From: Apteryx mantelli
Lineage: Eukaryota > Chordata > Aves > Apterygiformes > Apterygidae
DNA length: 64,000 nucleotides
Reading direction: 5' to 3'
NCBI RefSeq assembly: GCF_036417845.1
Contig: NC_089994.1
Span: 18,990,001 to 19,054,000 of the forward strand
Of the stretch, positions 40,360 through 50,611 are shown one piece after another. Each line of letters opens with the position of its first letter. Within the stretch, counting starts at the first letter, position 1. The notes beneath the pieces were generated by a model. That model worked only from the letters and a program-made list of their open reading frames with translations, made no database searches and had not been told where the DNA came from. Made by a program: the position numbers and the translations under genes.

Positions 40360-43300
40360 GTAAGCGCCCGGCGGCCGAGCACCGCGGGGTGGTTTCTTGC
40401 TGGGCGTCCCCGCGGCAGGTTCCCAAAGCGCTGGGAGCCCGGAGCGCGGCCTCTCGTGCCTAAGAGCTCCCCGAGTTCAGCCACTAATTGCATCCGTGGG
40501 GCCGGTTCCCGTGTCTGCGCCCAGGGCTCAAGGGCGCTCGGGGCAGGTCACCCCCTGGAGGCAGCAGCCTCCCTAGGAGAAGCGGCCCCCGCCGCGTGCC
40601 CAGCCTTTCCGGGGTGCCCCGCTCAGCGAGCGGCGCCGCGCACCCCCTCCTCCCGCAGACCCGAGGGGGGGCGAGCTGCCGCGGGGCTGACACCGGGCTG
40701 CTTTTGCTGCGGGGGGTGTCCGAATGATCCCGGCTCCGCAGCCACCCCCCGTGTCGCCCTGCCGGGACGGGAGTCCGCCTGGGATGCTGCTACGGCACCC
40801 GAGCCGCCTCCCCGCACGTGCACCCCCATGCAGCCGCTCGCCCTCGCCGGGGCGTTGGGGCGCTCTGCCGGAGCACCCCGGAAAGGCGAGCGCAAAGAGC
40901 AGCGCCGCGAATCGCACGGTAGGGAGAGGGGCGCGCGGCTCGCTCCCGGGATATCCCCTCCGGCGGGGCTGGCGCTTGCCGCCCCGCTCTGCTCCACGGG
41001 AGCGCCCGGGATGGCGGTGCCCACGCGGCACAGATGGCCGGGATTCTGCGGCGCTGGAAGGAACGCCGCTAGCGCCGGGGGAGGAACCGCACGGGCCCTG
41101 CTGGCAAACACCGAGCAATTGTTCAGCCAACTCCTCCTGGGTAAACACGCTCAGACTGCGACTTGCCTTTTGATTATTAGGGAGAATCGGGCTGCAGAAC
41201 TAATCTCGCGAGCCCTCTCGTCCCGGATTGCTGTTGGAGCTACGGGAACTACCCTTCCTCGTGTCAGGAGGGCCGTCCACCTCCAGGGACTCCCGAGCTC
41301 CCCCCAGCCGTCGTTAGGCCGGCGGGGTCCGCGCTGAGCGATTCGGGGGCGGCTCGCTGGCGTGGCCAAGGGCAGAGCACGGTTCCCGGGAACGCGGCGC
41401 GAGCGGGGCAGGGTTCAGACTGGCTCCGACCAAGACCTCCGCCCGCAGCAGCACAGAGCCGAGAGGACGGTCCTCCACCGGGAGCACGGGCGCCCCAGGG
41501 ACGCTTGCGATGCGGCTCATCCCCTTGTCCCCTCCCGTTTCCCCGAGTCCCCCCTCCACCTGCTCCGTGGCCGCCGGCGGTCCTGCCAAGACGCAGTGCT
41601 TTGCCCAGGTGTGACGGTGTGCTCCTTCCCCCCCATGCCACGGGGCTGCTCATGGACTCGGCGACATGCCCCCCCTCGGTGCCGGTGTCCCAGCTCTCCT
41701 GTGCCCGGAACGCAGCTGCGCGTAGGAGACAACCAGCCCTCTGGGGCCAGCTCACTCCGACAAGCCAGAACGGCCTCTGCTCCGGGCACCTGCCGTCAGC
41801 GCAGCCGAATCCCTCCCTAGGCTTTACCCAAGCCCCCGCACAACCGCCCGCGGCGCTTTGCTGAGCACGCAGCAAACCGGGCCGCCAGCCCTGCCCCTCC
41901 GAGGGACGGGAACGCGTTCCCCCGGGAGCGCTGCTCTGGAAGGATACGCTGTGCACTGCGAGCCGCCTCCTCCCAAGGCTTCCCTGGCTGCTCCGCTCGC
42001 TCCTTCCAGCTGGAGCGCCTCCAGCTGAGGCCGTTGTGCAGGGAAATCGGTTTGGTTTTCGTAGGCTTTGAAGCATGCGTTAGAAAACCAGACCAGCCTT
42101 TAACTCTCCCAGCTCTCCTGGGCTGCTGGGAGCCCCTGCTGCGCTCACTTGGTTTTGGCATCACTTTGAAATCCGTTTCCGCTCGTGTTTCCAGCATTGT
42201 CACGTGAGCCTTGACCCCTTTCTCAGCCATATCAGCATCCGCAGGGCAGGCGGGCTCTGCGTCAGCTCCAGCGGCCCTCAGCTCTGCAGGGGGTGACGTT
42301 CCTGACGCGCAGGGCAGTGGCATCGGCCCTTGCCACGCTGGCCTGACTCGTGCTAATATTTTAGGAAAAGACCCATTTTATTTCTGGGGTTGTCCTTCTT
42401 CATGGGGCCTTCACAGCGCTTCTCCTGTCATGAGGCTTCTGCAGTCCTCATGAATTTCTGGCCTTGCAGCCGCATGGTAGGGCACGGCCGTTGCGGCGTC
42501 TCAGGTGGGTGACCAAGTCACAAGGCAGATGATGCGAAATGATGCAAGGTCAAATGGGGAGTTTGTGGCAGAGCCAGGAATCGAGCCCATTTCTCAAGTC
42601 CCAGTGCAGCATTTTCCTGCTAATCTAGCCTTGCAGTGGGCAGTGTAATTGCAGCAGTGCTGGAGAGAGATAAGAGCGCAGGCTCTCTCTGCCTCTGGCC
42701 CTGGAGCCAGAAAAACGCATCAGGAAACTGGCTTCCTCCACGCGCCCCGTGCTTCACGGACTCCAGGGACTTGGCAGCCGTGCCGGGTACGGGAGAGCGT
42801 GCCGACGATGCTCCGCGCGTCGGGGTACCCCCAGCGAGGCACAGGGCTGCCGGGGAGCAGCCAGGCGGGGGGGAGCTGTGCAGGGGCAGGCTGGCGCTGA
42901 GGTGCATCAGCTCAGCTGGGAAGGGCTCAGGCTTTGGAGTTCAGCTTGCAAATGCGGTGGCAGCTTTGCATTTTTCGAACCCTGGACTTTGCCGTGACCT
43001 GAGTTTGGTTCAGCATCTGCTGTTCCTGCTCTCTAGGAGGAGACAGCCCCTCTTGCCTCCACTTTGCCCTTCGGCGGCGGCAGCGCGGCGCTTGTGCGGA
43101 GCTTGCCTTCCCTTCGCGTTTCGGGACGCGGTGCTGCAAGGCACAGGTCTCTTGCCCAAAGCCTGATCGGGGTGAGCTGGCTGAGCAGCTGCCCGCGCCG
43201 CCTCCTGCCCCGGGCTGCCGTGGGGCCAGGTTTCAGCAGGGACGCGGGGCTGGGAGCCGGCTCGGGTACCAGGGGAGCAGGAGGGCTGGGGAAGGGGCTG

Positions 43301-45238
43301 CTCACCGAAGGGTTGGCCGCAGGCTCCCGGCCTGCAAGCGCTGGGAGCACAGCACTGCCTGACTCGCCGCTGTCCTCTCTCTCTTTGCACCTCAAGGTCT
43401 GAAGACTCCCAGCAACTGCGAGCTTGTGGTGGGGGGCGAACCTCAGTGCTGGGCTGAGGGCCGGTGCCTGCTCTTTGACGACTCCTTCCTGCACACTGCG
43501 TTTCACGAAGGTACGTACAGAGCTCCTGGCAGATCCTGGCTCTCGGCTTGCAGGTCCTCGCAGCCTCTTCTCACGCGATGCCAGCTCCTGCGGGGCCTGG
43601 GAGGAGCCGCAAGCAGCACGAGTTGCGCACAGCCCCTTTTCCTGCCAAGATGTCTGCAGGGCCTGGAGACAGTTGGATCCCTTGCAGGTTGGACCGCTGA
43701 TGCCCTTGGCTTGTACCAGGGTCCAAAGTACAAGGAAGGCAGTATCCCCATTCCTGGCACTGCCAGGACACACACATTGCTAGTGCTCCCTGCTGTTTCA
43801 GGTTAGCAGAGCTTGCCCAGTCCCCTTTGCCCAGTCGACCTCCTGGAGTCCTCTCCTCAGCCTGCCCTATGGCTCATTTCTCTTCCAAGTCTGCAATTTG
43901 ATTTCGGCCATGCAGTAGTGTCACAAATGTTTGCCAGTGCAGCACGGGTGCCTCGCGGCCCTCTCCGTGCCATGACAGCAAGCACAAAAGGCATCCCTCT
44001 TCCCCCAGAGCTTTGCAAGGCTGCTCAGTTACTACTGCTGACGGCCACAGCATCCTCACGCCCTTGCACACATCGCTGCGTCGCAGCGGACCAGCGTGCG
44101 AGGAGCCAGAGAGGCCCTTCTCTCCAAGGGAGGGAGAAGAGCTTCACCGGATCCCAGAATCCAGACCCAGCAAAGGCAGACTCCGCATCGCCTGTCACGC
44201 CCCAAGTCCTCGCTGGTGCTCAGGACAGGCGGTCCCTTACGCACCTCATCTGTCTGTAGCTTTGGACCCATCTGACACCTCTCCCACCCTCTGGGTTAGG
44301 TTGCAATTGGTCTGGCCTTTTCCACAAGGCTCCCTCCAGTTTCCTAGAGCTTAGGTCATCCTAAACTTTTTGGTGGCTGTGACCTCAGGTGGACGGAATT
44401 CATGCTTCCCTGGGTAAACGCAGCATTGCAGGTGGGAAGAAGCAGCAACACTGGCCTGTTTTGTTGTCCCTCTCCCTCACAGCTAGAGGCTGTACTGTTT
44501 CAGCTCTCCTGGATTAACCAGCATTAGTTGCTGATGGCTTAAAAGCATCAAGCAGAGCTGTTTTACACAGGGGAACGTGTGAAGAGAGTGGGAGAACAAA
44601 AGCTGCTGCTCCCACATAGACTCTGCTATGGATTTGGGAAACGCAGCTTATTTCAGAGCTGTGGGGATAGGGAAGGCCAGAATAGCACAGCGGAGTCATC
44701 GCTCTGAGACAGAGCTGGAATGAAAGCTGTCTTTAAACAGCAAGCCCAGTGTCATCGTGCCTGCTGCCCTGACGTGGGAAACCTTCGTGACTCACTGCAA
44801 AAAGCAGCACTGGGGGGCCTGTTTACATGCCAGGAGTCGAGCTTCCAAAGAAGGGACCCTGGCATGCACGAACAGAGCGGCTGTATGTCACACGCAACTG
44901 CCCTGAGCTGCTTCAGCCTGGACCTGTGGCTCTGCGCACGTACCTGCCCTGGGGGCGTTGCAGCATCCTCACCGAACGCCCCAGCTCCCCGTTGCTCCTG
45001 GCTTCCTCGGGTGGTGCAGAAGCCGTCCCCCGCATGGGCTCAGGGTGAGCGCAGGTCTCTGATGCGAGCAGGGCAGGAGAGAAACCTAGACGAGCTCCCG
45101 TCTCACCAAGCTCTTGTGTCCCATCCAGGTCCCCCGGAGGAGGGCCCCCGCGTGGTCTTCATGGTGGATCTGTGGCACCCCAACGTTGCAGCTGCTGAGC
45201 GCCAAGCCCTAGATTTTATCTTTGCTCCAGGACGATGA
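39474..45238 (+). CDS. ASPHD2: ASPHD2, aspartate beta-hydroxylase domain-containing 2, joined CDS
   Basis: Predicted single-pass membrane member of the 2-oxoglutarate/Fe(II)-dependent aspartyl/asparaginyl beta-hydroxylase family; its substrate is, to my knowledge, unestablished. The exons 39474-40359, 43397-43510 and 45129-45238 join in phase 1 at both introns and give 369 aa, equal to my recollection of the human protein. Start 39474 was chosen because MVWVPL matches the human N-terminus; a second in-frame Met (MSLEW) lies 26 residues on. A hydrophobic segment spans about residues 58-77, and the hydroxylase domain about 180-360. The putative iron ligands are His283 (EHYGPTN) and His328 (DSFLHTAF), with the conserved DLWHP near the C-terminus. 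This is the two-histidine arrangement of AspH, with no carboxylate ligand. The protein is highly conserved and the frame intact. Confidence 0.97.
40360..43396 (+). other. ASPHD2: ASPHD2 intron between coding exons 1 and 2
   Basis: A 3.0 kb GC-rich intron with no supportable exon. It contains a MIR-like, tRNA-derived SINE relic at about 42541-42632. Confidence 0.8.
42541..42632 (-). mobile_element. MIR-like tRNA-derived SINE relic
   Basis: gcaaggtcaaatgggg, then gtggcagagccaggaatcga, then ttctcaagtcccagtgcagc follow, in order, the reverse complement of the MIR tRNA-related head and core as I remember it (caaggtcacacag...gtggcagagccgggattcgaaccc). It is old and diverged, with no flanking duplication visible. 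Confidence 0.5.
43397..43510 (+). CDS. ASPHD2: ASPHD2 coding exon 2
   Basis: The acceptor is tgcacctcaag. It completes Gly, then [20 protein letters not shown] to [12 protein letters not shown], and carries the second putative iron-ligand histidine. Donor GAAG|gtacgt. Confidence 0.96.
43511..45128 (+). other. ASPHD2: ASPHD2 intron between coding exons 2 and 3
   Basis: 1.6 kb; no coding signal recognised. Base composition becomes visibly less GC-rich within this intron. Confidence 0.8.
45129..45238 (+). CDS. ASPHD2: ASPHD2 coding exon 3 and stop
   Basis: The acceptor is tcccatccag. It completes Gly, then [18 protein letters not shown] to DFIFAPGR and TGA at 45236-45238. The DLWHP motif is the family signature after the second histidine. 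The first few residues after the junction differ from human; the rest is conserved. Confidence 0.96.
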
Positions 45239-46980
45239 GCACACTGCCTTGATGTCGTGGGTTCGAGGGCAGTCGAATGGCCCGGCGGGCCTGGCTGACT
45301 GAGCTCCCGCCGCAGGTCCAGCTCCACGCTTGGAAGCCTGCCTCACGGAAAGCTTTCTCACAGCACATACAGTGTTGGGTTCTTCCCTCCTTTGGGTTCT
45401 TGTAAATGGAAACTTCCAACTTGTATTAACTCCCCATCTCTTTCTTTCCATCATTTGCTTCAGGGATTCTTTTCCAACATGACAGTGCATTATTTTCACT
45501 CTGTGGTTAGATGCAGTACTACTCTAGTACGTGTTATGTTGCTACTGTGTTTTGCAGTGTTCAGAATTAGACTAACAAAACCAAGGGTGTATGTTTGAAT
45601 GTAATAATGTAAAATTTCTCGTGGTCATCAAAAGAACAACACACACACACGCATAAAAACAGTGAACCAGCCAAACAGTGAAGCGCTGCACTCAGCCTGC
45701 CTTTGTCCGCGTTCGCAGTCACCTTGCAGCCAGCCAGACGGGGCTGCTGAGGGCTGCAGCAGGCTCGCTGCCGCTCTGCGCGTAAAGCACGTTCGAGGCA
45801 GGGGCCGTTCAGGCTGGGGGCAAACCAGGGCAAAATTAGGGCAGTGCTCTGCCAACAGAGAGCTCTTGCACACGGGGCCAGAGGCTCCCGCTTTATCTCT
45901 AGCATGTGAGTAGTGCCACAGGGCTGCCGAGAAGGCCCCAGCACGTGTCGGCCCCTGGCCCTTTTGCCTTGAGAAATCATTTTGTCACTCTGGATGCAGA
46001 AAACAGCAAAATGCCGTTTCCCATGCTTTCCATGCAGCTGGAAGTGCCGGCAGCCAGAGCAAGGCAGCAAGCCCAGGAGAGCACGTGACGTACACCCTGT
46101 CGAGGGGACGGCTACACAGCAAGCCCTGCTCTGTAATCTGACCAAAGCTTTATCAATTTGCCTAAATCCCGTCGCTTTATCTGCAACCTTCGATCTTCAC
46201 AACTCAAGGCTGGGAAGCCCCTGCAGAGGCAGGGAAGCTTGTTTGGAAATGCAGAGTACAGCTTTTGTTTTTCTGTAGACAAAGGACATTAAAGGGAGGA
46301 GGTCAGACTTCCTTCCGCTTCTTGATCTTCTTTTCCTACAGCAAGAGCGAGCATACAGAGGGAGGCAGCTCCAAAATACCTGACAGCCAAGGGAGGGTTT
46401 TCAAAGGTAGGGGGCATTTAATTCTGCAGCACAAGAGAAACAGCCCTCCACCTACCTCTAGGAGTCCTGCCCACCTAGCAACCACCATGCTTTTCTCAAA
46501 GTCTGTCCCAGCATTCAAGGTTTGTCTGGGGGGGGTTGGGTACAGAGCTACCAGATAGTTTATAACATGCTACACTTAAAGCACAGCATGTCACAGATGC
46601 TCACCACCATACGTGCTCCTCTGGTTGGAAAGCAGCTGCATAGGCTAGAAAACTGCCAGAGGCAGCTGCCTTGGCAAGGGTCTTGGGATCGTTCACTTCC
46701 CAGCGTGGTGCCAGGGAGGTAACCCAGCCCAGGTCCAGTACGATTTCTACACAGATTTTTCAGTGATTAGATTGCAAGATAAGACAGAGATTTCAAATAC
46801 ATCTGAAATATTTTTTACACCTGTCTTGTTACAGAATATCTGAAATGCATGATTTCTACACACATTGACTACTTGGAACAGAATCTGAGGAAGCAGGCTG
46901 GCTTGTTAACTGTCTTACAGTTTGGTAACATTCATACAGTGGATAAGCAAAGATTATCAATAAACAGTTGTGCTGAAAAC
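45239..46980 (+). other. ASPHD2: ASPHD2 3' untranslated region (end uncertain)
   Basis: It follows the TGA directly. AT-richer sequence with a short CA run near 45640-45655. Candidate poly(A) hexamers are ATTAAA at 46288-46293 and AATAAA at 46959-46964; I cannot tell which is used. Confidence 0.45.
46959..46964 (+). terminator. ASPHD2: Candidate poly(A) signal (AATAAA) for ASPHD2
   Basis: A canonical hexamer 1.7 kb after the stop. An alternative ATTAAA lies at 46288-46293. Confidence 0.35.
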
Positions 46981-49289
46981 AGAATGGGCTCTGCCTGCAT
47001 GTGTAACTATTCCAGGATAAAGCAAAATACTGAGGATTTGGATCCGTCCTACCTAAGCTGGCCCCAACCTGCTGAGGCCTCTGCACAGCTTGCTAGTTTG
47101 CTAGCAAGGAGAAAAGTGTAGCAAAGACAGAACTCTGGGGGTGGAGGAAGGGGCGCAGCGGGGCTGAGTTTGCAAGTGATACAGTAAGCAAGGACAGTGC
47201 TTTAAAATATCTGGCCCCATGGTGCTTCTGTCCATTTCTGTCCAAGCCCACTTCTGTCCTGACCAGTTTTAGCCTCTCTGTCCAGAATCTCACCAGCAGT
47301 CCATTAGCAGCCATGCTGTTAAGGAGCACAGGGAATATCTGCTTTGAATCTCCCTGTGTTTATCACATCCCTTTGGTCCATGCACTTCACTGCAAAGCCA
47401 ACCAGCTTGCCACAAGCTGTAGATTACAGCAACATTGCCTGTGCCCGAGGCAGCAGGGACTATCACCGATAACCCTGACACACTACAGTCAGCAGGAGAA
47501 ACAGAGCCACAGACCTGCTTACCACACTAATTTAGCACATTATCCAAGCTCAGCAGAAGGGCCACCAGCTTGCAGGAGAGTCTTCCAAAAAAACAGTTTT
47601 GGAAAATGCTTCCAGGTCCCTGCACTGACACATCAAGGGCAGCAGGCACCTTGATCAGGGGGAGCTCTGGAACAGAGGATGCTGTGCTGCCAAACAACAT
47701 TTGCTGTCGAACTGCCTGAAACCAATGCCCGACATCACCCAAAGCACAAGGCCTGTTTGGTAATGCAAGAAATCGCTCAGCATGAGGCCTCTGCCCCTCA
47801 TTAGCAGCCTTCTCCTGGCAATCTTGCATGGTCAGTCAGGACACAGCCAGTGCAGCAGCTGCTCTTCATCTTGTTATATATGAACATGACCAGTTTTTAA
47901 ATATCCTTTCTACAAAATACAGTCATTAAGTCAAGAGCCTGGAGTGCTTTGCTGTGCTACCGCAAAACAATGTTCCTCTTAATACTCAAAGGACTGAAAC
48001 TGGTCTTGGTGGCCAGATGTAGTTCAAGAAGTAAAATAAAATGAAGCCATCCCAGCAGTTCCACTCTTGACAGACGGCATAGCAGATTGTAGCAGAAGAT
48101 TTCTGAAGACAGCAGGCAAAAGTATCTATTTTGTGCTTTGCTGCTGTGCCAAAACTCCCTCCTGTCCCTCTCAGGCTTTTCTTTCAACTTTTTAGTTTTT
48201 CCTCATAGAGCACACAACCACTTCCCAAAACAGCCAGCTAGGAGACAGCAGGATCTCCCTCAGGAAAGCAGAGCAGCCTGGAGCTGCCTAGCAGCTCCGC
48301 TTGCTGTCACGCTGTTCCTTCTGGCAGATGGGACACTTCCTTGCCTCCTGAGCATTGCAGAGAGTCTCTGGATCAGGGCTGCTGAGCGTGCCGTGATTAA
48401 CACGTGCCTGGTGTCAGGAGGTAGAGCCGCACCTAATCGATCACAGGTGGGAGCCTCTTGGCTCAGCATGTCAGAGGAGCCCTGAGCATTGCAAAAGGAC
48501 TAGAGCACGCAACCATCTTTCTTCCTGCCTTCTCCTCACCTACACGATGCTTCTCTACTTTGCACTCCAGAACTGAAACAGCATGCAGTTGGTTCATAAC
48601 TGGGGGAAGCAGCGCCTTAACTCTGTGCCCTCTTTCGCATCAGTCATCACTGAGCCAGGACGTCTCCTGGATGGTTGTAGCTCAGGCTTTTCAATGAGGT
48701 ATCACATCCATGCTGCTATTAGCCAACAGGCAACGGATGGCATTTCCCCACAGAGCAGTTCCACTCCCACTGTCCCCATTACGAGGACAGCATCAGCAGG
48801 GAGCAGAGCAGCACTTGGAGCCATACAGCTCTACTGCCTGCTGAAACATCTTATCAGCTGATAGAGTTGGAAGCTAAAAGGTAACCAATAACCAGCCTCC
48901 CCATGAGCAAGCAGTTGAATCTTCCCCTGGAGTCCACTGAATTCCCCGGCTAAGACCTGCAGAGGGAATCACCAGCTGCCAGAGTGGAACAAGAAGCTCT
49001 GAGGATGGTAACTTGTCCAACTCCCGGGGGTGCCCTGCTCAAAAATTCACAGCAAAGCCAGTAACACATCTATCTTTAACTCTCTTCTTCACACACCCCT
49101 TTGTGCACTGGCCTGTGAACAGGCACTGCCTCTTCAAACCCACCAGTACAGGCACTCACTCTCAGAGAGGAGCTAACAAGCAGTATGTGGGTCACCCAAA
49201 TCCAACCCCCCACAACAGGAATCACAAACAAGAAGACCAAGCAGTAAGAGGGACTCTGGCCTTGGACAAATGAGTCTTGGGGACTCTAC
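46981..49289. other. Intergenic between convergent ASPHD2 and HPS4 3' ends
   Basis: No gene supported on either strand. The sequence is of moderate GC content with no recognisable repeats. Confidence 0.5.
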
Positions 49290-49295
49290 TTTATT
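49290..49295 (-). terminator. HPS4: Poly(A) signal (AATAAA on minus strand) for HPS4
   Basis: TTTATT on the plus strand, 1.15 kb beyond the HPS4 stop. It is the nearest canonical hexamer I see on the minus strand downstream of the stop. Confidence 0.5.
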
Positions 49296-50439
49296 TTCAG
49301 TTACAGTGATGTGTATGTATGTACCAGCAGCAGTCTTTGAAACATACAGCACTGTCAGATGGCAAGCGTCCATCTCTCAGGTCTAAGCAGCCCTCAGTGC
49401 CAGTCCCCACCCCAAGCTGCTGAAAGGGGACGTACTGTCTCTTTACACAGAAAGACAACAGCCACAGAGGAGCTAAAAAGTCTCTTTCGTCCCATTAGCT
49501 TAAGGAGCTCCCAGTTGCCTTTTCTGTCAACAGAGAGTAGACAAATCAAGCAATAAGAGAGCAAGGAAGTGAAACAAGGTTCTCCAACAACCGTACTTGC
49601 AGAGAAGGGAGGGGAGGAAGCAGAAGGCCTAGGAGCAGGCAGGATTGTAGTGCATTCGGTCTCATAGGCAACACCATTGAGGCCCCTATGGGAGGCCAGC
49701 AGGTTACAGCACCTTTCTGCATATGGTGGGGAGTCTGGAAGGCAACAGCGTACTGCACAATCTCTGAATAGGCACAGAGGGACAAGGATCTCCCAGGTTC
49801 AGCTACAGTATAAAAACCTATTGATAGCTACTATAGAAGGATTATTAGTTCTGCAGCACATGTTCTATTCCAGTTAGTCTGAGAACATGCAGCCTCTGTT
49901 AATTCAAGGTAAGGAATTACATTGCGGCAGGGGATCATTTCTGTAGATTAAGAGGTATAAATAAAGCCCAAGGGGTATAAATAAAGCCCAAGTCTGACCA
50001 GGGCAAGTGTAGGCACAGAACTCCAGGCAGATGTCTGACTGACATCTCTGAAAGCAAGTACTGCACAGTGACCTGGCATCCTGTGTAGCTTAGAGCAAGA
50101 AAATGGTTTTACTTTAGGTCAAGGCAGGAGGCTCTGCCTGTGAGGGCACAGTAGTATGAACAGTCCTATAGTGAATGTAAACCAAGCATCCCAACACAGC
50201 TATTTTCTATCCTCAGTCTTTGGTAAGTTAACATCCACAATACTCCGCACTAGCACAAAACGTGCTGCAGGCACAGGGCAGTAAGAGTGCTCCTTCACCA
50301 AGGCAAGGCAGAATGGAGACCCCATAGACTTAGCACAGAGCCTAAAGCCTCCAACAGAATAAACGGCTTTGAGATTTTGCTTACTAGAGATGAACTAACT
50401 TTTAGCACAGGCTGAGACAGGTTGCCTCAGTGCATCAGT
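49296..50439 (-). other. HPS4: HPS4 3' untranslated region
   Basis: Lies between the HPS4 stop and the inferred poly(A) signal. It contains a perfect 20-bp tandem duplication at 49954-49992. The limits are inferred. Confidence 0.5.
49954..49992 (+). repeat. 20-bp tandem duplication containing TATAAATAAA
   Basis: ggtataaataaagcccaag occurs twice, with starts at 49954 and 49974, separated by one g. Confidence 0.9.
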
Positions 50440-50611
50440 TCAAAGCAGGTTCACTCCATGCTTCAGCAGCTTTTGCTTGGCCTTGCTTGGTAAGCTGAAT
50501 GCGCTGTCGTGAGGGTTGGGAACACCCGAGTTGCGGAGCGGAGTGCCCAGCTGCTGGAAGTAGGTCTCCTGGACAGGATTCCGGCAGGCATATATGGCAG
50601 TGGAGGCATTC
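50440..50611 (-). CDS. HPS4: HPS4 last coding exon and stop
   Basis: 172 bp, entering in phase 2. After the split Arg it reads [20 protein letters not shown] and ends [14 protein letters not shown], then TGA (50442-50440). The C-terminal dozen residues are identical to human HPS4. Acceptor tatcctgctag. Confidence 0.96.
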
